Shown here: positions 20,040-28,836 of the stretch, one piece after another | Position numbering within the stretch: the first letter of the stretch is position 1 | Layout: each line of letters starts with the position of its first letter | Source of the DNA: Prochlorococcus sp. AG-409-L21 | Lineage (GTDB): Bacteria; Cyanobacteriota; Cyanobacteriia; PCC-6307; Cyanobiaceae | Assembly (NCBI GenBank): GCA_003215475.1 | Contig: QCKH01000004.1 | Location: 19,795-83,794 of the forward strand | DNA: 64,000 nucleotides | Reading direction: 5' to 3' | The notes under the pieces: model-generated | What the model saw: the letters and a program-made list of their open reading frames with translations, nothing else | Told to the model about the DNA's origin: nothing | Databases searched by the model: none | Position numbers and translations under genes: made by a program

Positions 20040-20181
20040 AAAATGGAAAAAAATACTTAGAGGTATTTCTATAGAAGATGCGATCAGATGTGAAGGATTT
20101 AATGAAGATTTTAAAGACGGTATATTGTCTGCTAAAGAATTAGAAGAAGAAATCTATCAAATATCACTAAAATACTCTTAA
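20017..20181 (+). CDS. Small hypothetical protein (54 aa, not in ORF track)
   Basis: ATG 20017-TAA 20181: MTEEEIYKKWKKILRGISIEDAIRCEGFNEDFKDGILSAKELEEEIYQISLKYS, overlaps previous gene. Confidence 0.45.
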   Translation: MTEEEIYKKWKKILRGISIEDAIRCEGFNEDFKDGILSAKELEEEIYQISLKYS

Positions 20182-20184
20182 AAG

Positions 20185-20216
20185 TTTGTTTTTAAAAAAA
20201 AATATTTTTATATTTG
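20185..20216 (+). promoter_or_regulatory. Bacteroidetes-type promoter TTTG-N20-TATATTTG
   Basis: TTTG 20185-20188, TATATTTG 20209-20216, 4 nt before ATG 20221. Confidence 0.75.
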
Positions 20217-20220
20217 AAAT

Positions 20221-20385
20221 ATGATTAACCTAAATAATATAGAAAAATTTAAATTACTGTATAACGACGCAGTAAATAAAGGTGACGAAATGTTTGTGTT
20301 TGAAGGTAGGGATGTTCTTACTTCATACGCTAAATATGTTATTGAATATTTTAATAGTATAGTAAATGCTCGGGTGGTGGAATAG
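20221..20385 (+). CDS. Small protein (54 aa) overlapping tRNA-Leu
   Basis: MINLNNIEKFKLLYNDAVNKGDEMFVFEGRDVLTSYAKYVIEYFNSIVNARVVE*, directly after promoter; stop lies inside the tRNA. Confidence 0.5.
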   Translation: MINLNNIEKFKLLYNDAVNKGDEMFVFEGRDVLTSYAKYVIEYFNSIVNARVVE

Positions 20386-20452
20386 GTAGACACGCAAGAC
20401 TTAAAATCTTGTTCCCATTTGGGAGTGCGGGTTCGATTCCCGCCCCGAGTAC
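20368..20452 (+). tRNA. tRNA-Leu (anticodon TAA)
   Basis: GCTCGGG/CCCGAGT acceptor, long variable arm, CTTAAAA anticodon loop, GGTTCGATTCC T-arm. Confidence 0.9.
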
Positions 20453-20457
20453 ATATT

Positions 20458-20531
20458 GGACCGGTAGCTCAGCTGGATAGAGCATCTGCCTTCTAAGCAG
20501 ACGGTCGAAGGTTCGAATCCTTCCCGGTTCA
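20458..20531 (+). tRNA. tRNA-Arg (anticodon TCT)
   Basis: GGACCGG/CCGGTTC acceptor, TCTGC-CTTCTAA-GCAGA anticodon arm, GGTTCGAATCC T-arm. Confidence 0.92.
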
Positions 20532-20593
20532 CTTTTCTTTACTTTAAAATTACAATTAACTTATAATTTATACTAAAGTCATTATACTTATTA

Positions 20594-20848
20594 ATGGTTA
20601 TGAATGAAATCTATCATGTATTACACAATAAAGAAAAAGATTTATGGTATATAGTACCCATTAAACAAGGATTTATGTCCACCATCAATGATCTAATGTA
20701 TGAAAAAAAAGAAGTTATATTTATTGGGGATGGTAGAAGTAAAAGAGAACAAGTTGAAGATTTAGTAGAATTGGTGTGTATGGATGATGGATATGGAAAA
20801 TATTACATTCACATCATTTCAAAATTAATTTTTTCTTACGAAGACTGA
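20594..20848 (+). CDS. Hypothetical protein
   Basis: 84-aa ORF. Confidence 0.5.
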   Translation: MVMNEIYHVLHNKEKDLWYIVPIKQGFMSTINDLMYEKKEVIFIGDGRSKREQVEDLVELVCMDDGYGKYYIHIISKLIFSYED

Positions 20849-22170
20849 GTTTCTTTTTTAATAAAATCCGGATTAGGTGCTACAAATGCTCTCAGTTTAA
20901 CTTTGTCCCAATCCTTTAATTCAGTAGGGGATTCTTCATCCCATAATTCATCATCATAATCCTCCGTAGGTTTATCACCCATTTTTAAAATAGACATTGT
21001 TCTATGCCACCCTTCTATTAATTGATAAGTTCCATCAGGATTTTGTAGGATAATAACTGGTTCGTTCATTCCATCGTCTCTCCTCATACTCATTTGTGTA
21101 TCCATTCGTTCTTCATCGTTTGGTACGTTATATGCATTTATATTACCGAAGTCTCTTTGTTCAAACGCTCTTACTGTACGTTTATCAAAATCCATTGGGT
21201 TTACATTTAAAACTTGCAACTTCCACGGACCTTTTAAATAGTTATACCACCACCCATTTCCATCACCTTTAATATAAGGTATTGGATCACCATTATAAGT
21301 GTTTAAAATATCTTTCATCGCTGGACGATGACCTGGTGCTCTCATTAATATGATGTTTCTATAATAATCTTGTAAAACATATTCTGGTGTGTCAGGAAAT
21401 TCTCTCCTCATTTTTTCATATATTCTTTTGTGGGGATTATTATCTTTATATATTGGAATACTAGTTACCTCTTCTTCTAACTCCACACCCATTTCATATT
21501 TGTTTTTGTTTGGGTTTGCATCACTAACATTCCAATACTTTAAATCCTCTTCTATTTTAGATAATTGACTTTCAGTAATAATAATTTTTCTTTTAGTAAT
21601 ACTTTCATTTAAATTTCGTATTACATTCACATCCATATCAAAAACATCGTCATAATCACCTTGTTCTATGAAATCATCTAAGTGAGTTGTTAATTCTGGA
21701 TTTACCATATTACCATAATCAATTTCCCAATCTAGTGCATCACCTGCATCATCCGAATCAGATGCCACCACACTATTTGTCGCTTCTCTCCAAGAGTTAA
21801 CATTTTGGTACATTTTAACTTCATACTCTTTCATTTGGGGTACAACTACTTCATCAATAGATGAAAAGTTACCATCAATAGTATTGTGTAAGTTGTTTTT
21901 ATATAAAGAATAAAAATACATCAGTATATCCTTATCTAATGCTAAGTTACCTATTATATCATTATCCATTAAAAGGTACATATCAGTTCTATCACCACTC
22001 TGACTATTACGATTTTTTATTTTACCACCTAAAGTTCTATATATTTCTCTTAATACCGCAACCTCAAATTTATTGAACGGTTGGGTATCGGTAGTATTTC
22101 TTATAATATCTTTTAGTTCCATTTGTTTTTTTAAAAAAAAATGCTTATCTTTGTAATAATAAATATGCAT
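20836..22170 (-). CDS. ParB/Srx-like domain protein
   Basis: C-terminal EPVIILQNPDGTYQLIEGWHRTMSILKMG resembles a ParB-like GxHR motif; true start may be the internal MELKD. Confidence 0.55.
   Translation of the reverse strand: MHIYYYKDKHFFLKKQMELKDIIRNTTDTQPFNKFEVAVLREIYRTLGGKIKNRNSQSGDRTDMYLLMDNDIIGNLALDKDILMYFYSLYKNNLHNTIDGNFSSIDEVVVPQMKEYEVKMYQNVNSWREATNSVVASDSDDAGDALDWEIDYGNMVNPELTTHLDDFIEQGDYDDVFDMDVNVIRNLNESITKRKIIITESQLSKIEEDLKYWNVSDANPNKNKYEMGVELEEEVTSIPIYKDNNPHKRIYEKMRREFPDTPEYVLQDYYRNIILMRAPGHRPAMKDILNTYNGDPIPYIKGDGNGWWYNYLKGPWKLQVLNVNPMDFDKRTVRAFEQRDFGNINAYNVPNDEERMDTQMSMRRDDGMNEPVIILQNPDGTYQLIEGWHRTMSILKMGDKPTEDYDDELWDEESPTELKDWDKVKLRAFVAPNPDFIKKETQSS
22122..22153 (+). promoter_or_regulatory. 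Bacteroidetes-type promoter TTTG-N20-TATCTTTG
   Basis: TTTG 22122-22125 and TATCTTTG 22146-22153. Confidence 0.75.
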
Positions 22171-23070
22171 AAAATGGAGATTATTAAAGAATTATCCGTA
22201 TTCAACAATATAAAATATTATGATGAACCTCATACGTACTATATTGATGGAGAGAAAACAATATCCTGTACTGGTTTCATTCATAAGTTTGAAGAAGACT
22301 TTGAATCTAATGTAGATAAACCAGATAAGTGGGCGGAAAAACAAGGACATTTTTATAAGGCGAAAAGTATGGCAGATAAGTTTGCACATAAACAGAATTT
22401 TTATCCAATGGAAGATGACCCATATGAGAGACCAGATTATTCAAATCCTAAACCACCGGAAGAATGTACCAGTGAAGAAGACATCAAAAAACTATGGAAA
22501 TATAAAAACAATCATGCTACTTTTGAGGGTACAACTCTTCACGACTATATTGAGAATTATTTAAATAATAAAATAATGCCTTATCCCACTAAAAGTCCTG
22601 AAGGTTTAGACTTTAGTGAGATAGAAGAAACATATAAAATTATGGAAGGTTATTTTCATAATTTCTATAATGATACAGTAGCTAAAGGTAAGTTAGTACC
22701 AATTAAATCAGAGTTAGTGGTTGGTGATAAAGACTATATGTTATGTGGGATGGTAGATCAGTTATTTTGGAATGAGAGGTATGGTACTTTAGAAATATGG
22801 GATTGGAAAACCAATACTCGCTTAAATATGAAAGATGATTATGGAAATAAAATGAAAGATTGTTTATGGATGTTAGATAAGTGTGAATTTAACACATATT
22901 CATTACAACTTAATATCTATAAAAAAATTATAGAAAAAAATACTAATTTAAAAGTTGGTAGATGTAACTTAGTTTGGTTTAATGAAAACAACCCAAATTA
23001 TAAAGTCATTAAATGTGCGGATTACAGTGAACACGTGGATAATATGTTATCTACTTTGATTCCTGCCTAA
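22165..23070 (+). CDS. PD-(D/E)XK superfamily (RecB/Cas4-like) exonuclease
   Basis: VVGDKDYMLCGMVDQLFWNERYGTLEIWDWKTN…YSLQLNIYKKI; start moved to ATG 22165 downstream of the promoter. Confidence 0.65.
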   Translation: MHKMEIIKELSVFNNIKYYDEPHTYYIDGEKTISCTGFIHKFEEDFESNVDKPDKWAEKQGHFYKAKSMADKFAHKQNFYPMEDDPYERPDYSNPKPPEECTSEEDIKKLWKYKNNHATFEGTTLHDYIENYLNNKIMPYPTKSPEGLDFSEIEETYKIMEGYFHNFYNDTVAKGKLVPIKSELVVGDKDYMLCGMVDQLFWNERYGTLEIWDWKTNTRLNMKDDYGNKMKDCLWMLDKCEFNTYSLQLNIYKKIIEKNTNLKVGRCNLVWFNENNPNYKVIKCADYSEHVDNMLSTLIPA

Positions 23071-23075
23071 TCGCG

Positions 23076-23106
23076 TTGTCTTTTTAATAAAAAATCCTTA
23101 TATTTA
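23076..23106 (+). promoter_or_regulatory. Promoter-like TTG-N20-TATATTTA
   Basis: TTG 23076-23078, TATATTTA 23099-23106, 4 nt before ATG 23111. Confidence 0.6.
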
Positions 23107-23110
23107 AGAT

Positions 23111-23929
23111 ATGATAAAAAAATTATTTCACATTGCAGATTTACATTTTAGGACTTATAATAGACATAGTGAATGTAGAGAAGTCTGTAATAAATTCCTG
23201 AATGAAGTAAAATTCTATATGGAAGATAAAAACTTATCTTTTGAAGAATGTAGAATAGTAATTGCAGGAGATATAGTTCATCAGAAGATTACTATATCAA
23301 ATGAATTAACAATGTTAGTTTCGTGGTTTCTTAATAAATGTAGTGAATTGTGTCCCGTAGTATTAATTGCAGGTAATCATGATTTATTGGAAAATAATAA
23401 AGATAGATTAGATTCACTTACACCCATAATAGAGATAATGAATAATCCTTACGTAAGTTATTTAACTGAGAGTAAATGTTATTTAGACGAAAATATTGTT
23501 TGGTGTTGTTACTCCATCTTTGAAGAAAATGCAAGACCAGATATAGATGCCTGTCGTAAAGAGTATGGTGACGATAAAAAATATATAGGGTTGTTTCATG
23601 CACCAGTTAATGGGGCAATCACTTCAGTAGGATTTGAATTTGAAGAATCAGTAGAATTACAACAATTTGAAGGGTGTGATGCGGTTATTATGGGAGATAT
23701 ACATCATAGGCAAAATTTTGTACATAAAGGTATAAATATCACATATAGTGGTAGCTTCATCCAACAAGATTTTGGTGAAAGAGTTTCAGAACATGGATAT
23801 CTTATTTGGGATGTAGAACACTTAGATTATACCGAACATGATATTGATACGGAATATGGTTACTATGTATTCAAAATAAATTCTTTAGAAGATTTAGATA
23901 TCGGTAAAGAATATCTAACTAATTCTTAA
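23111..23929 (+). CDS. Recombination nuclease subunit, calcineurin-like phosphoesterase (T4 gp47/SbcD/Mre11-like)
   Basis: HIADLHFR, VIAGDIVH, LIAGNHD, GDIHHRQ metallophosphoesterase motifs; followed by SbcC-like gene. Confidence 0.88.
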   Translation: MIKKLFHIADLHFRTYNRHSECREVCNKFLNEVKFYMEDKNLSFEECRIVIAGDIVHQKITISNELTMLVSWFLNKCSELCPVVLIAGNHDLLENNKDRLDSLTPIIEIMNNPYVSYLTESKCYLDENIVWCCYSIFEENARPDIDACRKEYGDDKKYIGLFHAPVNGAITSVGFEFEESVELQQFEGCDAVIMGDIHHRQNFVHKGINITYSGSFIQQDFGERVSEHGYLIWDVEHLDYTEHDIDTEYGYYVFKINSLEDLDIGKEYLTNS

Positions 23930-24591
23930 TGAGAGTCCCAAAAAAAATAAGAGACGAGATTAAAAAATTTTGTGAATTAAACAGTATTGATGATATTGAT
24001 AAGTTCATCGTAAAAAACATTGAAACCGGATTTAATATTGAAAAGTATGGTAACGCACCTTTTATACAAGAAGTGGTGGTAGAAAAAGAAGTAGTTAAAG
24101 AAGTAGTTAAAGAAGTACCGGTAGAGGTGGAGGTAATTAAAGTTGAAGAAAAAATAGTCGAGAGGGAAATACCAATAGAAAAAGAAGTAATTAAAGAGAT
24201 TACTGTAGAAAAAGAAGTGTATATTACTGATAATAAAGAGGTAGAAAAATTAGCATCTAAAATTATAGATTTAGAAGAAAAAATATTAAAAGAGAAAAAA
24301 AATAATACTTCTTTGCAAAATAAATTAAACAAAATAGAAAAAACTTATACAATAAAAGAGACAGAAAATTTAAACAAAGAGGAATCTATTAGTAAATTAA
24401 ATATTGAGATTAAGAAAAAGGATAAAAAAATAAAAGAATTAAAAAATGAAGTGGTTGATTTAGAAAAAGAAATTACGGATTTAAAAAATAAAGGTTTGGG
24501 TAATAAAGGTAGACCTATTAGAGACATTTATGATGAAGAACCTTTTAGTAAAGGTGGACATTGGGGATCTAATCTTAAAGATAAAAAATAA
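23929..24591 (+). CDS. Coiled-coil protein with EVVKEV repeats
   Basis: EKEVVKEVVKEVPVEVEVIKVEEKIVEREIPIEKEVIKE low-complexity repeats, then long coiled coil. Confidence 0.6.
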   Translation: MRVPKKIRDEIKKFCELNSIDDIDKFIVKNIETGFNIEKYGNAPFIQEVVVEKEVVKEVVKEVPVEVEVIKVEEKIVEREIPIEKEVIKEITVEKEVYITDNKEVEKLASKIIDLEEKILKEKKNNTSLQNKLNKIEKTYTIKETENLNKEESISKLNIEIKKKDKKIKELKNEVVDLEKEITDLKNKGLGNKGRPIRDIYDEEPFSKGGHWGSNLKDKK

Positions 24592-24596
24592 TAAAT

Positions 24597-26978
24597 ATGG
24601 AAAATCAATTTGAAGTGGTTAGAACAAAAAAAATAGTAGAAGTTCCGAGTAACGCACAAATAAGGGTAGATTGGCAAGATTACCCTGAAAATAGAACATT
24701 AGAAACGATCAATAGAGTTAAAACTTATTTTTCGGATAAGTATGGTTTACCTAAATCATCCATCAAAATTAATTTTATACCGATTTTAAAAAATAGTGTG
24801 GGTAAAGTAGTAGACATCACCGATGGATTGATAGATAATATAATGGACACCGCATATCAAAGAAAATTATTTACTCAGTGGTTAGAAATAAATGGAGTTG
24901 ATATAGATTTTGATCGGTTATGTAGATTAGACGAAAAAGTTAATGATGTATTAGTAAATTTAGGAGAAGAAGATATAAGATATAGGAGATGGAGTATAAA
25001 TAGGTTATGGATTGATAATTTTTTATCTTTTGGTGGTGATAACATAGTGGATTATAATAATCTTAAAGGGTTAACTATAGTGAATTCATTACCAGCCAAT
25101 CAAGGTGGTAAAACAATTTTTAGTATTGATTCTTTACTATTCTTATTTTTTGGTAAGACAACTAAAACTGATACTGCCGCTGAAATATTTAATACATTTA
25201 CTGATAAAAACGAAGTGGTAGTGGGAGGCGAAATCAATATTGATGGTGAAGAATATATTATTGAACGTAAATTATTTAGGAAAAAAACTAAAACAGGTAA
25301 TTATAAAACATCTTCTGAATTAAATTTCTATAGAGTTTTATCAGATGGTAGTCACGAAAATTTAGAGGGTGAACAACGAAGAGAAACTGATAAATTAATT
25401 AGTGAAACTATAGGTACGTTTGATGATTTTATGTTAACTATTGTTGCAACTGCAAAAAATTTAGAAGATTTATTAGAAACCAAACCAACACAAAGAGGAA
25501 GGTTGTTAACTAAATTTATTGGTTTAGAAATTATTGAGAAAAAAGAAGAAATTAATAAGGGTTTAATGTCTGATTTCAAAAGTAAAATGAAATCAAATAT
25601 TCATAATACTAAAGAATTAGAATTTGAAATTGATGATAATTTAGACAAAATAAAAGAAAATAAAAATACAATAAAAGAAAATAATAATAAATTATTAAAA
25701 ATAGATGAAGAGATCGCTGAAGCCAATAATAAAAAAGAAGTGTTATTATCAGAAAAATATGTTATTGATGATGAAGTAAGTAGTGTAAACCCTAAAACTT
25801 TAAAGGACGAAATAGGTTCATTAACAGAAGAGGGTGTAACTAAGAAAAAATCTTTAGATAAGATAGTAAAAGATATTAGTAAGATAGGTAAGGTGGAGTA
25901 TGATGAAGATACTCATGAAGAATTGAGACTGGAAGAAAAAGATTTATTGTTGAGAGAAAGTAAAGAGGAGAGTAATAAAGAAAGAAAAGAGTTATTAATT
26001 AAGAATTTAGAAGAGGGTGAAACATGTCCTACATGTAAAAGAGCGTTAGATGATGTAGATCATAGTAAAGAGATAAAAGCGGAAAAGGAAAATTTAAAAA
26101 CCATCAAAGGTTTAATAAAAGAAATACAAAAAGATTTAGGGATAACAATTAAGTCTTTAGATAAACAAAACAACCTAAAAAATATTTCTGATGAAAAAGA
26201 TAAATTAGAACTAAGTAGAGATAGATTAGAAGTAGAGATAGAAGGTTTAAGGGTAGATTTAAAAGAAAAAATGAATCTACAAAAGAACTATGAACGTAAT
26301 ATTGAGTATATTGAAAAGAATAGAAACTTAGAAAGTAAAATATTGGGGTACAATCAACTCTTAGAGAAGTTAAATAAAAAAAGAGATAGTGTTAGAAATG
26401 AAATACAAGACTTAAAAAATGATAATAAAGTTAAAAAAGAAATAAACACCAAAAACAAACTATTAATTCAACAAATATTGAGAGAAGAGGAAGTATTAAA
26501 AATATTTGAAATATATAATAGGATGATTGGTAAAAACGGTATATCTAAGTTGGTTTTATCTTCAGTAATACCTATTATAAATTATGAGTTAGATAGGTTA
26601 TTAGATGAAGTATGTGATTTTCAAATACAATTAGAGATTAATGATAAAAATGAAGTAGATTTTAATATAGTTAAAAAAGACGTAACCAAAAAGTTAAAAT
26701 CAGGATCAGGATTAGAAACAACGTTAGCATCTTTAGCACTTAGATGTGTATTAGGTAGAATTTCTACGCTACCAAAACCAAATATTATCGTCTTTGATGA
26801 GGTGTTAGGTAAAGTTGCGAATATAAATTTAGATTATGTTAAAATATTTTTTGATAAGATAAAAAAGATGTATGAGGTGATTTTACTCATAACACATAAC
26901 CCTATCACGCAAGATTGGGGTGACAAAATTATCACTATTGAAAAAAATAATGACGTTTCGTCATTGCAAATCAAATAA
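24597..26978 (+). CDS. Recombination nuclease ATPase subunit (T4 gp46/SbcC/Rad50-like)
   Basis: Walker A-like NQGGKTIFSID, central coiled coil with CPTC zinc hook, Walker B region PNIIVFDEVLG. Confidence 0.88.
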   Translation: MENQFEVVRTKKIVEVPSNAQIRVDWQDYPENRTLETINRVKTYFSDKYGLPKSSIKINFIPILKNSVGKVVDITDGLIDNIMDTAYQRKLFTQWLEINGVDIDFDRLCRLDEKVNDVLVNLGEEDIRYRRWSINRLWIDNFLSFGGDNIVDYNNLKGLTIVNSLPANQGGKTIFSIDSLLFLFFGKTTKTDTAAEIFNTFTDKNEVVVGGEINIDGEEYIIERKLFRKKTKTGNYKTSSELNFYRVLSDGSHENLEGEQRRETDKLISETIGTFDDFMLTIVATAKNLEDLLETKPTQRGRLLTKFIGLEIIEKKEEINKGLMSDFKSKMKSNIHNTKELEFEIDDNLDKIKENKNTIKENNNKLLKIDEEIAEANNKKEVLLSEKYVIDDEVSSVNPKTLKDEIGSLTEEGVTKKKSLDKIVKDISKIGKVEYDEDTHEELRLEEKDLLLRESKEESNKERKELLIKNLEEGETCPTCKRALDDVDHSKEIKAEKENLKTIKGLIKEIQKDLGITIKSLDKQNNLKNISDEKDKLELSRDRLEVEIEGLRVDLKEKMNLQKNYERNIEYIEKNRNLESKILGYNQLLEKLNKKRDSVRNEIQDLKNDNKVKKEINTKNKLLIQQILREEEVLKIFEIYNRMIGKNGISKLVLSSVIPIINYELDRLLDEVCDFQIQLEINDKNEVDFNIVKKDVTKKLKSGSGLETTLASLALRCVLGRISTLPKPNIIVFDEVLGKVANINLDYVKIFFDKIKKMYEVILLITHNPITQDWGDKIITIEKNNDVSSLQIK

Positions 26979-26993
26979 TTTGCCGTATATTTG
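26964..26993 (+). promoter_or_regulatory. Promoter TTG-N19-TATATTTG
   Basis: TTG 26964-26966, TATATTTG 26986-26993. Confidence 0.65.
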
Positions 26994-27024
26994 TAAAAAT
27001 TGGGTAATGGTACTTAATTTGTTA

Positions 27025-27033
27025 ATATTTATA
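27025..27033 (+). promoter_or_regulatory. ATATTTATA element (candidate late promoter)
   Basis: Intergenic, upstream of ATG 27053. Confidence 0.4.
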
Positions 27034-27052
27034 AAAAGGAAATAGTTTTAAT

Positions 27053-27556
27053 ATGGGAGAAAGTATAATACTAAAAAATTATTGTCTAATAGGTTTAGAT
27101 GAAATAACAGAAATCCAACAAGATTTAGAATATATATCGGAGAGTGTAGTTAATTATGCCACAGGTGATAGTTTAATTATTGCAACATTTAAATCTTCTT
27201 TAAACATCATAGAGTTGGAAGATTTTTTAAATACACACCAAAGAGCTTATATTGTGTTTGAAATGTTACCCGCCACATATTCAGCTAATTTAATGTTAGA
27301 AAAGTTTCAAAAGGCGTTATTTGGTGGTAAAATAGATAATACTGAATTCTTACCTTTATTTCAGGTAAGAAATAATATGGAAGGTGTTTTAGGACAAATG
27401 TTAGAGGAGGAACGTTTTGATAAAAGAAATATACAAGACATCCAACCCATAAAACCTACGATGGATGAATTATTAGACAAAATTGGGAAGGTAGGTTTAG
27501 AAAATTTAAGTAGAATAGAAAAAGAATATTTAAAAGAATACTCAAATCAACAATAA
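27053..27556 (+). CDS. Hypothetical protein
   Basis: 167-aa ORF between gp46-like and sigma genes. Confidence 0.6.
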   Translation: MGESIILKNYCLIGLDEITEIQQDLEYISESVVNYATGDSLIIATFKSSLNIIELEDFLNTHQRAYIVFEMLPATYSANLMLEKFQKALFGGKIDNTEFLPLFQVRNNMEGVLGQMLEEERFDKRNIQDIQPIKPTMDELLDKIGKVGLENLSRIEKEYLKEYSNQQ

Positions 27557-27566
27557 AAAAAACAAC

Positions 27567-28400
27567 ATGAATAAGAAATTTATAAATACTAAAGAAGATT
27601 CTATGTCCATTTACTTAAAGGATGTAAGAAAAAGTGAACAAATAACACCACAACAAGAAGTAGAAATCGCTAAAAGAATATCAGAAGGGGATGAGAGTGC
27701 AATTGAAGAATTGGTTATGGCTAATTTAAGATTCGTTATAGCAATAGCAAAAGATTATCAAAATCAAGGGTTACCATTGGCAGATTTAATATCTGAAGGT
27801 AACTATGGGTTGATTACTGCAGCTAAGAGATTTGACTATACTAAAGGTTTTAAATTCATTTCTTATGCGGTTTGGTGGATAAAACAATCTATTTTACAAT
27901 CATTAAATGATAATTCTAGGATGGTTAGAATACCGGCTAATATGATTAATAAACTATCTAAAATAAAAAAAGAAATTGAGGCATTTGAGAAGGAATTTCA
28001 GAGACCACCTTCTCCCAATGAAGTAGAGTATATTTCTATACCCACATGTAGTTCTTTGAATAACACAATAAATGAAGATGGTGATGAATTAGGTTCACTA
28101 ATTAGAGATAACACCTTTGCTAGTCCTGATAAAGTGATTGACCCAAACGACACTTTAAACGGACAGTTAATGAATGTAATGTCTATATTAAGTTATAGAG
28201 AAAGAGAAATAATTAATTGTTATTTTGGTATATTTGGTAGTCCTATGACATTAGAAGCTATAGGCGAAGAATTAGAATTAACTAAAGAGAGAATTAGACA
28301 GATTAAAGAATCTGCAATTAGAAAAATAAGGCATAATGTGGGAGATTTATTAGATTATGTTTTAGAAGAAGAACAAGAAAGTGGTATAAAAATCACTTAA
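27567..28400 (+). CDS. RpoD-like sigma-70 factor
   Basis: ANLRFVIAIAKDYQNQGLPLADLISEGNYGLITAAKRFDYTKGFKFISYAVWWIKQSILQ (region 2) and MTLEAIGEELELTKERIRQIKESAIRKIR (region 4). Confidence 0.93.
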   Translation: MNKKFINTKEDSMSIYLKDVRKSEQITPQQEVEIAKRISEGDESAIEELVMANLRFVIAIAKDYQNQGLPLADLISEGNYGLITAAKRFDYTKGFKFISYAVWWIKQSILQSLNDNSRMVRIPANMINKLSKIKKEIEAFEKEFQRPPSPNEVEYISIPTCSSLNNTINEDGDELGSLIRDNTFASPDKVIDPNDTLNGQLMNVMSILSYREREIINCYFGIFGSPMTLEAIGEELELTKERIRQIKESAIRKIRHNVGDLLDYVLEEEQESGIKIT

Positions 28401-28421
28401 TATTAGAAAAAAAATACATTT

Positions 28422-28446
28422 AAGGGGGTTTTTACCCCCTTTTTTT
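28422..28446 (+). terminator. Intrinsic terminator
   Basis: AAGGGGG-TTTTTA-CCCCCTT followed by T-tract. Confidence 0.85.
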
Positions 28447-28485
28447 ATACACTTTTTTGTGTTTTGGTATTATTTATTATTAACG

Positions 28486-28494
28486 ATATTTATA
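28486..28494 (+). promoter_or_regulatory. ATATTTATA element (candidate late promoter)
   Basis: Upstream of lysis/virion operon, ATG 28522. Confidence 0.4.
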
Positions 28495-28521
28495 TAATAT
28501 AAAAGTTAAAAAAAATAAGTT

Positions 28522-28824
28522 ATGAATCAAATATTAAATTTTATTGACAAATGGGGTGTAAGAATTACCTTTTTATTAACATTAGTAATATTCTTAAAGA
28601 CTTGTGGTACTAACACTAAAATAGAAAAGGTGCAAAAACAAGTTACCCAACAAACTAATAAATTAGATAGTACAATAGTGGAGATTAATAATAAAACTAT
28701 TACTACTGAGGAATTAATTACACTAATTAAAGAAACCCCAAATTGGAAAACTTTAGAATTAGAAGAGTTATCAGATAAAAATAGAATTCCTATTAATAAA
28801 TTAAAAAACGATAACGAAAAGTAA
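28522..28824 (+). CDS. Small single-TM protein
   Basis: Hydrophobic ITFLLTLVIFLK near N-terminus; adjacent to lysis genes. Confidence 0.5.
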   Translation: MNQILNFIDKWGVRITFLLTLVIFLKTCGTNTKIEKVQKQVTQQTNKLDSTIVEINNKTITTEELITLIKETPNWKTLELEELSDKNRIPINKLKNDNEK

Positions 28825-28836
28825 AATAAATCTATT

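Noticed and set aside
22382-22564. 60-aa plus-strand ORF inside the PD-(D/E)XK gene
   Set aside because: Alternative frame of a supported CDS; no independent evidence
24076-24230. Short tandem repeats (gaagtagttaaa…) that could suggest a repeat array or CRISPR
   Set aside because: In-frame codon repeats within a coiled-coil CDS; no spacer structure
23919-24527. Minus-strand ORFs 23919-24332 and 24345-24527 (Ser/Thr-rich)
   Set aside because: Antisense of the EVVKEV/coiled-coil gene; composition fully explained by the plus-strand repeats
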